Under the pieces are notes generated by a model. That model was not told the origin of the DNA. It ran no database searches and saw only the letters and a list, made by a program, of their open reading frames with translations. Below are positions 12,881 to 21,008 of a stretch of 64,000 nucleotides of DNA, in pieces (position 1 is the first letter of the stretch; every line of letters begins with the position of its first letter). Source of the stretch: JANSXG01 sp024743075 (GTDB lineage Bacteria > Planctomycetota > Phycisphaerae > Phycisphaerales > UBA1924). A program made the position numbers and the translations under genes. The stretch lies in assembly GCA_042140185.1 (NCBI GenBank), contig CP159477.1, positions 2,604,001-2,668,000 of the forward strand, given 5' to 3'.

Positions 12881-12910
12881 GGGCGGATGCTCTGGCATCC
12901 GCCCTTTTTT
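12881..12910 (+). terminator. rho-independent terminator of the M28 peptidase gene
   Basis: A 10-bp stem, GGGCGGATGC/GCATCCGCCC, with a TCTG loop followed by six T. It separates the peptidase from the secreted dockerin protein. Confidence 0.9.
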
Positions 12911-12992
12911 CATTGAGGTGACCGGGTTTCTGGCGCAGAGTTTGGTCGGACCTCGCGTCCTTGAACAGTCGAATCACACGGAGGAGCATCTG

Positions 12993-13748
12993 ATGACCGC
13001 ACGCACCGTTTCCTGTCTCGCCGCGCTGTGCGCGGCTGCCGCGACGCTCGCCGGAGGCGGGGCGATCGAGTCGACCTTTGACGCCGACGCGGAGGGCTGG
13101 GGCACGCTGAACGACGCCGAAGACTTCACCTGGACCGACGTGTTCGGCAACCCCGGCGGGTCGATCCGGGCGAACGACCAGGCGGCGGGCATCTGGTGGT
13201 TCTTCAGCGCCTCGGACGCGTACCTCGGCGACAAATCGTCGTTTCTCGGCGCGGAACTTTCTTGGGACATCTACGGCATCACGGGGAGCCAGAGCACGAC
13301 GAATCGGGCGGATGTGATGCTGTTTGGCGCGGATCTTGAGATCGGGGTCAACATCCCTGCCGAGCCGGTCAACGGCGCGTGGACATCGTGGTCGGTGATC
13401 ATCGACAGCGTCGCCGACTGGCGGATCGTGAGTTCGACGGCCAACGGCACGCTCACTTCCACGCCGGCGACCTCGGCCGACATCCAGGCGGTGCTGGCCG
13501 ACCTGCAGGGGCTGTACATCCGCGGCGAGTACACCTCGGGCAACGACGCGAGCGCGATCGACAACGTGCGCCTCGCCCCGCCGCCGTGCGGCGATGTGAC
13601 CGGCGACGGGAATGTGGATCTGAACGACCTGAACCTCGTGCTCGGGATGTTCGGGATGGACACCTCCGACGGCGACGCGAACGACGACGGCACGGTGAAC
13701 CTCGCGGACCTGAACCTGGTGCTCAGCCAGTTCGGCGGGAGCTGCTGA
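12993..13748 (+). CDS. secreted laminin-B-like protein with dockerin-type C-terminus
   Basis: Begins at the ATG at 12993, 6 bases after GGAGGAG. The N-terminal 22 residues are a signal peptide (MTARTVSCLAALCAAAATLA). The body resembles a laminin B/domain IV module (STFDADAEGWG, a WWFFSASDAYLGDKSSFLGA segment, DNVRLAPP). The C-terminus is a pair of calcium-binding dockerin-like repeats. The first starts GDVTGDGNVDLNDLNLVLG and the second has NDDGTVNLADLNLVLSQFG. These paired repeats are common on exported proteins of Phycisphaerae and are the best taxonomic hint here. The role is probably extracellular binding; the partner is unknown. Confidence 0.8.
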   Translation: MTARTVSCLAALCAAAATLAGGGAIESTFDADAEGWGTLNDAEDFTWTDVFGNPGGSIRANDQAAGIWWFFSASDAYLGDKSSFLGAELSWDIYGITGSQSTTNRADVMLFGADLEIGVNIPAEPVNGAWTSWSVIIDSVADWRIVSSTANGTLTSTPATSADIQAVLADLQGLYIRGEYTSGNDASAIDNVRLAPPPCGDVTGDGNVDLNDLNLVLGMFGMDTSDGDANDDGTVNLADLNLVLSQFGGSC

Positions 13749-14374
13749 GCGGGTGCTGGAGACAAGAGCCCGAGGCGCGAGCCCCGGGTGTCTCTGCGCC
13801 TTTTACGTTCGAACCGGGTACCCGGGGCTCGCGCCCGGGCTTCTGTTTTGGTCGGTTCGGTTGGATCCGGGGTACCCGAAGCTCGCGCTTCGGGCGCTTG
13901 TTGAGGCTCGCCCGCTCGCCTGAACCGGTCCTTTCGGAGCCGTGATCTGGACTGGGCGAGGAGGGCTCGCGCGCATCTGGCGGCCTCGGTGAGCTTCCTG
14001 AACCGGTCGTCGACGTGTTTGAGGCCGATCTCGGCGTATTCGATTCCGGCGGTCGTCCCGCTCAGTTTGGCTTCGCACAGGGCTTTGGTGAGTTCGGCGC
14101 GGCTCTCGCGGGTGGTGCGGACCTCCTCGATGAGGGCGGTGAGGGCCCCGGTCGCCGCGGCTTCGCTGGAGGAGGCGAGCAGGCGGGCCCGCTGGTCGAG
14201 CAGGCGCTGCATGCGCTGGATGTGCTCCTGCACTTCGGGCGCGTCGAGGATCAGCATGAGCCGGTTGAGCGGGACGCCGACGGTCTTGGCGACATCCGCG
14301 TAGCTCAGATCGGGGTCGAGCAGGGCGTGGAGGATGGAATCGAGCTTGTTGGGGGTGACGGCTGGGGTGATCAT
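13271..14374 (-). CDS. HTH-containing hypothetical protein; C-terminal part doubtful
   Basis: The first 150 residues, from the ATG at 14374, look real. They have a helix-turn-helix-like segment (YADVAKTVGVPLNRLMLIL) and then a long charged helical region (EVQEHIQRMQRLLDQRARL, HVDDRFRKLTEAARCARALL). After about 13,930 the frame runs through the REP cluster and then antisense to the laminin-B gene. It becomes Arg/Pro/Ser-rich there and is unlikely to be translated as such. The true stop is probably near 13,900, lost to an indel or to insertion of repeats. Upstream, TTGACC-17 bp-CACAAT on the minus strand is a possible promoter. Function unknown, perhaps DNA-binding. Confidence 0.5.
   Translation of the reverse strand: MITPAVTPNKLDSILHALLDPDLSYADVAKTVGVPLNRLMLILDAPEVQEHIQRMQRLLDQRARLLASSSEAAATGALTALIEEVRTTRESRAELTKALCEAKLSGTTAGIEYAEIGLKHVDDRFRKLTEAARCARALLAQSRSRLRKDRFRRAGEPQQAPEARASGTPDPTEPTKTEARARAPGTRFERKRRRDTRGSRLGLLSPAPAQQLPPNWLSTRFRSARFTVPSSFASPSEVSIPNIPSTRFRSFRSTFPSPVTSPHGGGARRTLSIALASLPEVYSPRMYSPCRSASTAWMSAEVAGVEVSVPLAVELTIRQSATLSMITDHDVHAPLTGSAGMLTPISRSAPNSITSARFVVLWLPVMP
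13764..13896. repeat. cluster of three family A REP-like hairpins
   Basis: Three copies in alternating orientation: 13764-13790 (AGAGCCCGAGGCGCGAGC onward), 13815-13840 (GGGTACCCGGGGCTCGCG onward) and 13869-13896. The third pairs CCCGAAGC (13875-13882) with GCTTCGGG (13887-13894). Read on the proper strand each has a GCGA tetraloop and a GGTACCC flank. The cluster lies between two convergent genes. Confidence 0.7.
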
Positions 14375-14592
14375 GGCCCCATTGTGCGCACGGTTTTTGT
14401 TTGGGTCAAGGATTTTTGTTTGGATTTTGGGTGGGTTGGTGACATGATGGTGTCAGTGGGAGCGATCACGACGTCTGACTGCCGCTTTGACGGCTCGGCC
14501 GCCGAGGCGGCAGTCCGCACATTTCCCGACGCCGAAGTCCACGGGGGTTGGCCAGAATTGTCTTCGGCATGAAATGTGTTGGTGTAATGGAC

Positions 14593-14614
14593 GGCTTATC
14601 GCGTACGATAAAGC
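14593..14614. promoter_or_regulatory. inverted repeat upstream of the TIGR04255 cassette
   Basis: GGCTTATCG-CGTA-CGATAAAGCC is an almost perfect inverted repeat 53 bases before the first gene of the cassette. It is followed by a small GGGCG/CGCCC hairpin and a CTGATCAG palindrome. It is a candidate operator; no matching regulator is encoded in the cassette. Confidence 0.4.
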
Positions 14615-14666
14615 CATCATGGGCGGTTTAACGCCCTTTGCCCACTGATCAGTAGGACAAAGCACG

Positions 14667-15491
14667 ATGGTAGTAGCACAGTCGGACATGAAAGCGATGT
14701 TCGGCGACAAACGAAGAGTCATGTTTAAGCAGGCTCCGCTGATTGAAGTGACGTGCCAACTTCGATTCCCGAAAATCCTGCGGATCGACGCAGAACTGCC
14801 GGCAAAGTTTCAAGACAGCATCCGCGAACGGTTCCCCCTGTTTGACATCAAGTCGCCGGACCTTCCGCCTGGCCTTCCACCACAGGTCGCGGAAATGATG
14901 AAGGTGCAGGGCCAAAAGTTGTACGGCTTTGGCAGCAGCGGCGCGAACGCGGCAGATGCTCCTTGGCAGGTTGTGCTGTGCAGCGATTTCATCGCTTTTA
15001 AGACGCACGAGTACACACGGTGGGCAGACTTCAAGAGCTGGTTTGCTGACGCACTGCAAGCTTTCATCGATATCTATAAGCCGTCCTTTTTCTCCAGAAC
15101 TGGACTTCGATATCTAGACGCGATAGTTCCCGCTTACATTGGTCTCGATGGGGTGCCGTGGTCTGAACTGCTTCAGCCATATATCGCCGCAGAACTTACC
15201 CAGCCGCAAGTTGCGGAAGCAGTAAAAGCGATCGATCGATCGGTTCGATTTGCAGATGAAGCGACTGGGACCCAAATTCTCTTCAAGCATGGCCTGCACT
15301 CGGCCAAGCGCGACGAGGACAATCAATCACACGACGCTTACTTAATTGATTTCGATTTTTTTACTGCTAAACGGATTGAGGTGAGAGATGCAATCCAAAC
15401 GCTTGACCATTTCAATGAGCTTTCCGGACGAGCATTCCAGTGGTGCATCAAAGAAAGGCTCTTTGACGCATTGCAGCCTCAAGAAATCTGA
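14667..15491 (+). CDS. TIGR04255-like protein
   Basis: 274 residues matching the sporadically distributed TIGR04255 pattern. APLIEVTCQLRFPKILRI lies near the N-terminus, FQDSIRERFPLFD follows, and FFSRTGLRYLDAIVP is the hallmark central motif near residue 145. No membrane segment or known catalytic residues. The family has no assigned reaction. The gene is AT-richer than its surroundings and is first of a three-gene cassette. Its last 100 bases overlap the long frame of the next gene. Patchy distribution plus an atypical partner pair suggests a defence or mobile-element role, which is inference only. Confidence 0.75.
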   Translation: MVVAQSDMKAMFGDKRRVMFKQAPLIEVTCQLRFPKILRIDAELPAKFQDSIRERFPLFDIKSPDLPPGLPPQVAEMMKVQGQKLYGFGSSGANAADAPWQVVLCSDFIAFKTHEYTRWADFKSWFADALQAFIDIYKPSFFSRTGLRYLDAIVPAYIGLDGVPWSELLQPYIAAELTQPQVAEAVKAIDRSVRFADEATGTQILFKHGLHSAKRDEDNQSHDAYLIDFDFFTAKRIEVRDAIQTLDHFNELSGRAFQWCIKERLFDALQPQEI

Positions 15492-15924
15492 GCTTGCCAA
15501 AGCCTGGACTACGGTGAGACCCAGCCAAGAGTTGCAAGGAAACCCGTCAGCGAGTTGGCACGAGATGTTCAAAAGATACGCAGATCACGATCAAAATATC
15601 ACCTGTTTTTACGATGATATTTCCATTCAGACTCGATTTGATCTTGACTCTCGCGGCACATTCTCGATGTCTAGCAGTGTGGACCCGGGAAACACTGAGT
15701 CTCTTGAGGAATTTTGGAAGCGCATAGCTTGTGTCATGCTTGTAAGCTCAACCTCCTCAAGCCAAGCGGTTGACGAGGCCTTTGATTTGCTTGCTGACGA
15801 CCTCACCTGGGAACTTAGAAAGCAGACCTTGACGCATGCAGCTCGAATTGGCGTCGCCGAAGAAGTTGAAGAGTTTGAGCCTGAGTTTGTTGATGATGAG
15901 GAATTCCGCTTCTATGGCACCTGA
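15388..15924 (+). CDS. hypothetical partner protein in the TIGR04255 cassette
   Basis: Up to 178 residues. The first 35 residues of the long frame are the out-of-frame translation of the previous gene. The real start is probably later: a TTG inside the overlap or the ATG at 15565 (MFKRYADHDQNITC). The remainder is acidic and helical, with WKRIACVMLVSSTSSSQAVDEAF and a C-terminal EEVEEFEPEFVDDEEF tail. No family is recognised. Low GC matches the other two genes of the cassette, and the gap to the next start is 25 bases. Confidence 0.5.
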   Translation: MQSKRLTISMSFPDEHSSGASKKGSLTHCSLKKSELAKAWTTVRPSQELQGNPSASWHEMFKRYADHDQNITCFYDDISIQTRFDLDSRGTFSMSSSVDPGNTESLEEFWKRIACVMLVSSTSSSQAVDEAFDLLADDLTWELRKQTLTHAARIGVAEEVEEFEPEFVDDEEFRFYGT

Positions 15925-15949
15925 GAAAGCCTGTTGAGCGGAGAAGACC

Positions 15950-16657
15950 ATGACCGCAAGCGACGCGAAGGCTGCACATACCGAGCGATCAACTGCCGCC
16001 AGCAACTCGGGCACAGTTGCTACGCCACCACCGCCTGCAATCGACGTTGCTTCCGAAGAGCCTGATCGCGACGCGCTGTGGGCCTGCTCGCCCAACAGCG
16101 GCCCTCTCTTACAGGGCGAGATAATCACTGGCGTGGCGAGAGCAACGGCGATCTTTTCCGCCAGCACTATTAAAGGCGGGGAAGTTCGCCCTGCAATTCG
16201 GATGGTGCGGCATCCTTATCTGATTACCGTCTCCCAAGCGTGTGACTTGGACAAGGACTTCCGCGAGAGAGAGAAAGAAGAACCGAAGCGAAAAAAGCTT
16301 CTGGAAACAGTGCTCGTCGTGGCCGCTTACACAAGCGACATTGTGGCGGAAGACGAGTACATGGACCGCAAAGAGATAAAGAATCTGCAATCGACGAAAG
16401 AGCCGAGATTTCAACTTCTCGCCAGCGTTCCCAGCCGTCTCGATCGCGAGGAGCAGGGGCTGCCGCAGTTAGTTGTAGATTTTAAGTCGGTGTTTGCTAT
16501 CGATACGGCATATTTATTGGCAGTCCTCTCAAACAACGAGACTGGCGCAAGGCGAAGATGCTATTTGAAATCGCCCTATAGAGATCATCTTCAACAGCGC
16601 TTCACAAGTTTTCTCGGCCAAGTCGGACTACCGGATCGATATGTCTGCGAGAAATGA
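15950..16657 (+). CDS. hypothetical protein with SQACDL motif
   Basis: 235 residues. A low-complexity Ala/Ser/Pro N-terminus of about 45 residues precedes a folded region with LLQGEIITGV. The segment PYLITVSQACDLDKDFRERE follows near residue 85. The S/TQxCDL pattern recurs in uncharacterised proteins I recall from accessory regions, which I cannot verify here. The C-terminal half ends in a basic region (RRRCYLKSPYRDHLQQRF). There is no signal peptide. It completes the cassette; the cysteine of the motif is the most obvious residue to test. Confidence 0.6.
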   Translation: MTASDAKAAHTERSTAASNSGTVATPPPPAIDVASEEPDRDALWACSPNSGPLLQGEIITGVARATAIFSASTIKGGEVRPAIRMVRHPYLITVSQACDLDKDFREREKEEPKRKKLLETVLVVAAYTSDIVAEDEYMDRKEIKNLQSTKEPRFQLLASVPSRLDREEQGLPQLVVDFKSVFAIDTAYLLAVLSNNETGARRRCYLKSPYRDHLQQRFTSFLGQVGLPDRYVCEK

Positions 16658-16659
16658 GT

Positions 16660-17166
16660 TGACTGCAGTTGCCTTGCGCGTGCCGGCCAACTGACGGGAG
16701 TCCATCCGTCGGGGCAGTACTGCAACTTCGCGCAGGTCTCCGCACGGGGAACTTCATGCTCCACGCGCTGTGGATGTCGGGGCATCCGGTCGAGGGTGGC
16801 GGCGAGCGCGGGGAGGCCTGGGGGCGTCGGGCGGATGTCTGGTTCGGGGTGCTGGTGGTGCTGGTAATCGGGATGGGGTGGTGTGTGTGGCGGGTTGAGC
16901 GGTGGTGGCGGGTGCGTGCGAAGCGGGGTTGAGCGTGGGGCGAATGGGCACGGGTTGCCCTTCGGGTCAATCCGTGGCACCCGGCGGAGGCACCGTCATA
17001 GTCGCCTCAAGGGGCGACCATGGCACACGAGGGCACGTGGCCTTCGCTGCGCTCAGACCACGCCACCCGGTTTGATCGGTGGGCTCGGGCGGTGTGACTT
17101 CTATACTCCGCTTTGCGATCGATCGGGCCGCGCGGCCTGAGCAGTTTGAACAGTGAGGAGACGGGC
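16660..17166. other. gap after the cassette: possible membrane-protein remnant and family B repeats
   Basis: A plus-strand frame from the ATG at 16756 to 16932 ends in a membrane helix and basic tail (VWFGVLVVLVIGMGWCVW, then RVERWWRVRAKRG). It could be a small membrane protein or the tail of a gene cut by the cassette. I rate it about 0.25 likely to be expressed. From 16985 to 17075 are copies of the family B repeat (CACGTGGCCTTCGCTGCGC, then CAGACCACGCCACCCGG). Nothing else is recognisable. Confidence 0.4.
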
Positions 17167-17912
17167 GTGACGCGGAACGGACGGCTGAACCGGATTGGTG
17201 GGACTCTTGTTGCCGGCGTTGTGGCGCTCGGCGGGTTTGTTGCACTCGGCGCGGTGAGCGGGTGCGCGAGTTCGGGGGAGACGAACGCGTCGTGGGCGGT
17301 GACGCACCCGGAGGTGCGTGCGCAGTTGCTGGACTGGCGGGCGAAGGATCAGTCCGGGCGCCGGAAGCTGATCGCGTTCATGCGCGCTGCGCCCGCGGGC
17401 GAGGCGGCTTCGCCGGAACGGGCCGAGGAGCGCCGGGAGCTCGCGCTGGAGGTTATGGAGATCGACCGGGAGGCGACGGCGTACCTGAAGAGCGTCGTCG
17501 ATGAGCACGGCTGGCCGACGCGGACGATGGTCGGGGTGGACGGTGCATCGGCGGCGTGGATCCTCGCGCAGCACGCCGACCGGGACCCGGAGTTTCAGGC
17601 GCGGCGCTGGAGCTGATGCGTCCGCTGGTGGCGCAGGGCGAGGCGGCGCCGGACGAGTTCGCGCTGCTGACGGATCGTGTGCTGCTGGCGCAGGGAGAGA
17701 AGCAGGTCTACGGGACGCAGTTCGCGCCGGACGAGAACGGGGTTCGGCGGCCGCGGCCGATTGTGGAGCCGGAGGGGCTGAACGAGCGGCGCCGGTCGAT
17801 GGGGCTGGACTCGATCGAGCGGTACGCCCGGAGCCTGGGGCGGTCGTACGGTCAGCCGACGGATCCGACGCCGCTGGAGATTGATCCGGTGGGGCGGGGT
17901 GGCGAGGGGTGA
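17167..17912 (+). CDS. DUF6624-like lipoprotein (one frameshift)
   Basis: GTG start at 17167. A signal sequence ends in the lipobox VSGC (then ASSG), so the mature protein would be lipidated. The body carries the DUF6624 signature: DEHGWPTRTMVGVDGASAAW, LAQHADRDPEFQ, then DRVLLAQGEKQVYGTQF and RRRSMGLDSIERYA. The frame breaks at about 17600. One missing G in GCGCGGCGCTGG hides the continuation ALELMRPLVAQGEA. After repair it has about 248 residues. No biochemical function is established for the family. It is followed 4 bases later by a small membrane protein. Confidence 0.75.
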
Positions 17913-17916
17913 GGCG

Positions 17917-18264
17917 ATGAGCACGAAGGCGGTCGTGCTTGCGCTGTGGTCGGTCGGGCTGCTGGTGGTCGGCGCGGTGCTGTTCTGGATGAACCTCGAC
18001 GCGACGTTGGGGTACGACCCACAGTCAGTGGACGATGTCGAGCGGTCGCTTGCGCTGAGCGAGGCGGTCATGTTGTGGTCAATGCTGGGAGTCTTCGCGG
18101 GACCGGTGATTCTGATCGCGGTCTTGTTCCACGCTCTTCAGGTCAAGAAGAAGGTCGCGCAGTACCCGAAGTTGCTGATCCTGGCGGCATTTGTGTCGGT
18201 GTACTGCCTGGGCTCCAGCATCTACAACCTTTGGTACCTCGCGGCAGCTCTGAGTTCGATGTGA
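17917..18264 (+). CDS. small integral membrane protein
   Basis: 115 residues with three hydrophobic segments: VVLALWSVGLLVVGAVLFW, MLGVFAGPVILIAVLFHAL and LLILAAFVSVYCLGSSIYNL. I use the ATG at 17917 rather than the upstream start at 17881, which overlaps the lipoprotein gene. No family is recognised. Adjacency to the lipoprotein gene (4-base gap) suggests co-expression. Confidence 0.6.
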   Translation: MSTKAVVLALWSVGLLVVGAVLFWMNLDATLGYDPQSVDDVERSLALSEAVMLWSMLGVFAGPVILIAVLFHALQVKKKVAQYPKLLILAAFVSVYCLGSSIYNLWYLAAALSSM

Positions 18265-18295
18265 GCAGGCCCCGCCGGACTCTTGGGAGGTTCGG

Positions 18296-18440
18296 GCCGC
18301 CCCCTCATCCGTCCGCTTCGCGGCCACCTTCTCCCGCGAGGGGAGAAGGAGCAGATGCGGAGCACGTGGGCTTCGCTTCGCGAAGACCACGCCACCCGGG
18401 GGGACGGGCATAGCTGCCTGAGGAGGGCGGCCATGGCACG
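18296..18440. repeat. dispersed repeat tract including family B copy
   Basis: 18353-18402 contains GGAGCACGTGGGCTTCGCTT then CGCGAAGACCACGCCACCCG. This is the reverse orientation of the family B repeat at 1858 and 4044. It follows a stretch rich in CTTCTCCCGCGAGGGGAGAA, itself a hairpin. Confidence 0.5.
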
Positions 18441-18475
18441 CGGAGGCGAAGCGTGGGATTCGCTACCATGCGGGC

Positions 18476-19345
18476 ATGTTCAAGATCGCCTTTAGCACGG
18501 TTGCCTGCCCGGATTGGTCGTTGCGAGATGTGGCCCGCAAGGCCGCGGGATGGGAGTTCGACGGCGTCGAGCTCCGGAGTTTCGGGGAGGGGTCGACGCG
18601 GTTCGTGTGCGATCCGGGGCTGACCGACGCGGCGAAGGTTCGGCGGATCTTCTCGGGGTCGGGCGTTGAGATCGCGGGGGTGGCGACGGGCGTGAAGTTC
18701 GACGACGCGATCTTCCCGCCGGTGATGGGGAATATCTTCCTTTCGCAGCGCGAGGCGGGCGTGCCGGAGGGTCGGCACTTCGTGGACCTGGCGCGGGGCA
18801 TCGGCGCGCGATATGTGCGGACCTTTGGGTTTGATATCCCGCAGTTCCCGCCGCCCCAGACGCGCGACGGAACGCTGAACCGGATCGCGGCTCGGCTGGC
18901 GAAGGTGTGCGACCACGCGCGGTACCGCGACTGCTACGTGATGATCGAGAACGGCGGCTCGTTTGCGACGGCGGAGGACCTGGCGGAAATCATCGCGAAG
19001 GTGAACAGCCCGCTGCTGATGGCGTGCTACGACCTGTTCGCGGCGCACACGGTGGGCGACGACATTGAGGCGGGGATCGAGATGCTCGGGCCCCGCCTGG
19101 CGATGGCGCGGCTGCGCGATCGGCGCGGTGATACTCCGGTTGAGCTGGGGACGGGCGAGCTGCCCTGCCGCGAGTTCGTGAAGGCGCTGGCGAAGAGCGG
19201 GTTCGGCGGCTGGCTGACCTACGAGTGGGAAAAGGCCTGGCTGGACGAGCTGGCGGACGCGGACAGCGTGCTGCCGCACGTGGCGCAGACGGTGTACGGC
19301 TGGGCGAACGAGGGGCGGAAGTCGCTCGCTTCGCCCGCGGCGTGA
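18476..19345 (+). CDS. sugar phosphate isomerase/epimerase-like TIM barrel protein
   Basis: 289 residues of the xylose-isomerase-like/AP-endonuclease-2 TIM barrel superfamily. The N-terminal strand is KIAFSTVACPDWSLRD, with WEFDGVELRSFGEGS, YVRTFGFDIPQF and the metal-site strand CYVMIENGGSF (Glu). ACYDLFAAHTVGD and WLTYEWEKAW fit the C-terminal strands. The substrate is not predictable. Its TGA overlaps the GTG of queG (GTGA). Confidence 0.7.
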   Translation: MFKIAFSTVACPDWSLRDVARKAAGWEFDGVELRSFGEGSTRFVCDPGLTDAAKVRRIFSGSGVEIAGVATGVKFDDAIFPPVMGNIFLSQREAGVPEGRHFVDLARGIGARYVRTFGFDIPQFPPPQTRDGTLNRIAARLAKVCDHARYRDCYVMIENGGSFATAEDLAEIIAKVNSPLLMACYDLFAAHTVGDDIEAGIEMLGPRLAMARLRDRRGDTPVELGTGELPCREFVKALAKSGFGGWLTYEWEKAWLDELADADSVLPHVAQTVYGWANEGRKSLASPAA

Positions 19346-20445
19346 TCGACGGGACACGGCTGTGTGAGCTGGCTCGGGAGCGCGGCTTTGCGCTCGCAGG
19401 CGTGACGCCTGCGGCGCCGAGCGCGCACGAGGAGTCCTTGCGCGAGTGGCTGGCGCGGGCAAGCACGGCGAAATGAGCTGGCTGGAGAACCACATCGAGC
19501 AGCGCGTGGATCCGGCGGTGATGGTGCCGGGTGCGAAGAGCGTGCTGCTGGTGGGCGACCTGTACGCGACGCGGAACGACGGGGCGGATGAGCAGCGCGC
19601 GGGTGTGGGGCGGATCGCGCGGTACGCGCGGGCGCGGACTACCACAAGCAGATGCGCAAGCGGCTGATCGGGCTGGCGGATGCGGCGCGGGAGGCGTTCG
19701 GGCTGGGCGAGGCGGATGTGCTGCGGGCGTTCGTGGATACGGCACCGGTGCTGGAGCGCGAGCACGCGGCGCGGGCGGGGCTGGGCTGGGTCGGCAAGCA
19801 CACGCTCCTGATCCATCCGGCCAAGGGGAGCTGGTTCTTTCTGGGCGGGCTGATCAGCACGGTGGAGGTGAGCGTGCCGGCGGGGCAGGAGGCGGTGGCG
19901 GATCACTGCGGCACGTGCACGCGGTGTATTGAGGCGTGCCCGACGGAGGCGATCACGCCGCACTCGGTGGATGCGACGAGGTGCATCAGTTACCTGACGA
20001 TCGAGCACCGGTCGCCGATTGATGCTGGGTTTCACGAGGCGATCGGGGACTGGCTGTACGGGTGCGACATCTGCCAGGAGGTGTGCCCGCACAATTCGGC
20101 CAGAGGAGGACGGGATGTGGGCGATGCGAACGGGGCGTGGCGGCGCGGTGCACGGCGATGGATGCGGAGCACGGAAGGGCGCGGGACGGGTCGGGGTTCG
20201 ACCTGCTGAAGGTGCTGGGGTGGAACGAGGACGACCGGCGCGAGGCGTTTCAGAGCTCGGCGATGAAGCGGGCGAAGCTGGACATGATGAAGCGGAACGC
20301 GCTGATCGTGCTGACGAATCAGGCGATCGAGGGGACGATTGATCGGGAGAAAGTGCGCCGGCGGGTGGAGGAGATCGCGGGGGATGCAGGTGAGGGGGAG
20401 TTGGTGCGGGGGACGGCGGGGGTTTGTGTGGGGAGGCTCGAGTAG
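19342..20445 (+). CDS. queG: epoxyqueuosine reductase (about three frameshifts)
   Basis: Cobalamin- and Fe-S-dependent enzyme for the last step of queuosine tRNA modification. Starts at the GTG at 19342 (VIDGTRLCELARERGFALAG). Fragments in three frames join into one QueG: RGKHGEMSWLENHIEQR, then DYHKQMRKRL, then GLGWVGKHTLLIHP. The two 4Fe-4S motifs CGTCTRCIEACPT and CDICQEVCPHN are both present. The C-terminus has LLKVLGWNEDDRREAFQSSA and AMKRAKLDMMKRNALI. Breaks lie near 19457, 19635 and 20100. Coupled to the upstream TIM-barrel gene by start/stop overlap. Confidence 0.85.
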
Positions 20446-20454
20446 CAGACCGCC

Positions 20455-20958
20455 ATGGGACGACAGACAAACTTCTTCATGACGCTTGACGACGAGATCC
20501 GGTTCTTCGAGTTTCTGATCTCGTCGCCGGACGTGATTGTGTATCCCGGCTCTGAATTGCCTGAGCCGAAAGAGGTCCCACTGCGGTCGGTCGATGAGTT
20601 GCGACAGTCCGATACGTTCGTGCTGTACCTGCGGGATCGTTCGGTAAGTCCTGCTCCGGTGATCCAGGAGTCGAAGCACGGATTCTGGGTTGATGCGATC
20701 GAGAGCGAGGTTGTGGAGTGGAGCCGGAGTATTGAAGTCGATGGGCGCCTGCAGTTGGGTCGCATCTACATTCAGACCACGCGTATCAGCCAAGACGATC
20801 CGCATGCGCTGGAACGGAAGTCTGACGAGTTCCTGAAGTGGTTTGATTCGCTCCAGCGATGGATCCGGCGTCATGCTGAACGGTGTGACGATCGCTGGAA
20901 ACAGGTGATGCCCGGAGCCGCGGCGTACGAGCGCGAAGGCGGCCACTTCAGGTCTTGA
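20455..20958 (+). CDS. hypothetical protein, 167 aa
   Basis: Soluble, with no recognised family name. Opens MGRQTNFFMTLDDEIRFFEF, has IYIQTTRISQDDPHALERK in the middle and an aromatic and basic C-terminus (FLKWFDSLQRWIRRHAERC). It lies 9 bases after queG, so it is probably co-transcribed. Lineages with start MxRQxNFxMT and a central WSRSIE-like block seem to recur, but I cannot verify this. No function assigned. Confidence 0.55.
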   Translation: MGRQTNFFMTLDDEIRFFEFLISSPDVIVYPGSELPEPKEVPLRSVDELRQSDTFVLYLRDRSVSPAPVIQESKHGFWVDAIESEVVEWSRSIEVDGRLQLGRIYIQTTRISQDDPHALERKSDEFLKWFDSLQRWIRRHAERCDDRWKQVMPGAAAYEREGGHFRS

Positions 20959-21008
20959 TGCGAGCGCGTGCGAACAGGTGACGTTCGCATGATGCCCGAG
21001 CCGATCGG

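Noticed and set aside
17113..17616. DUF6624-like lipoprotein as truncated gene
   Set aside because: The continuation is present in another frame right after 17600, so a base-level indel is likelier than truncation.
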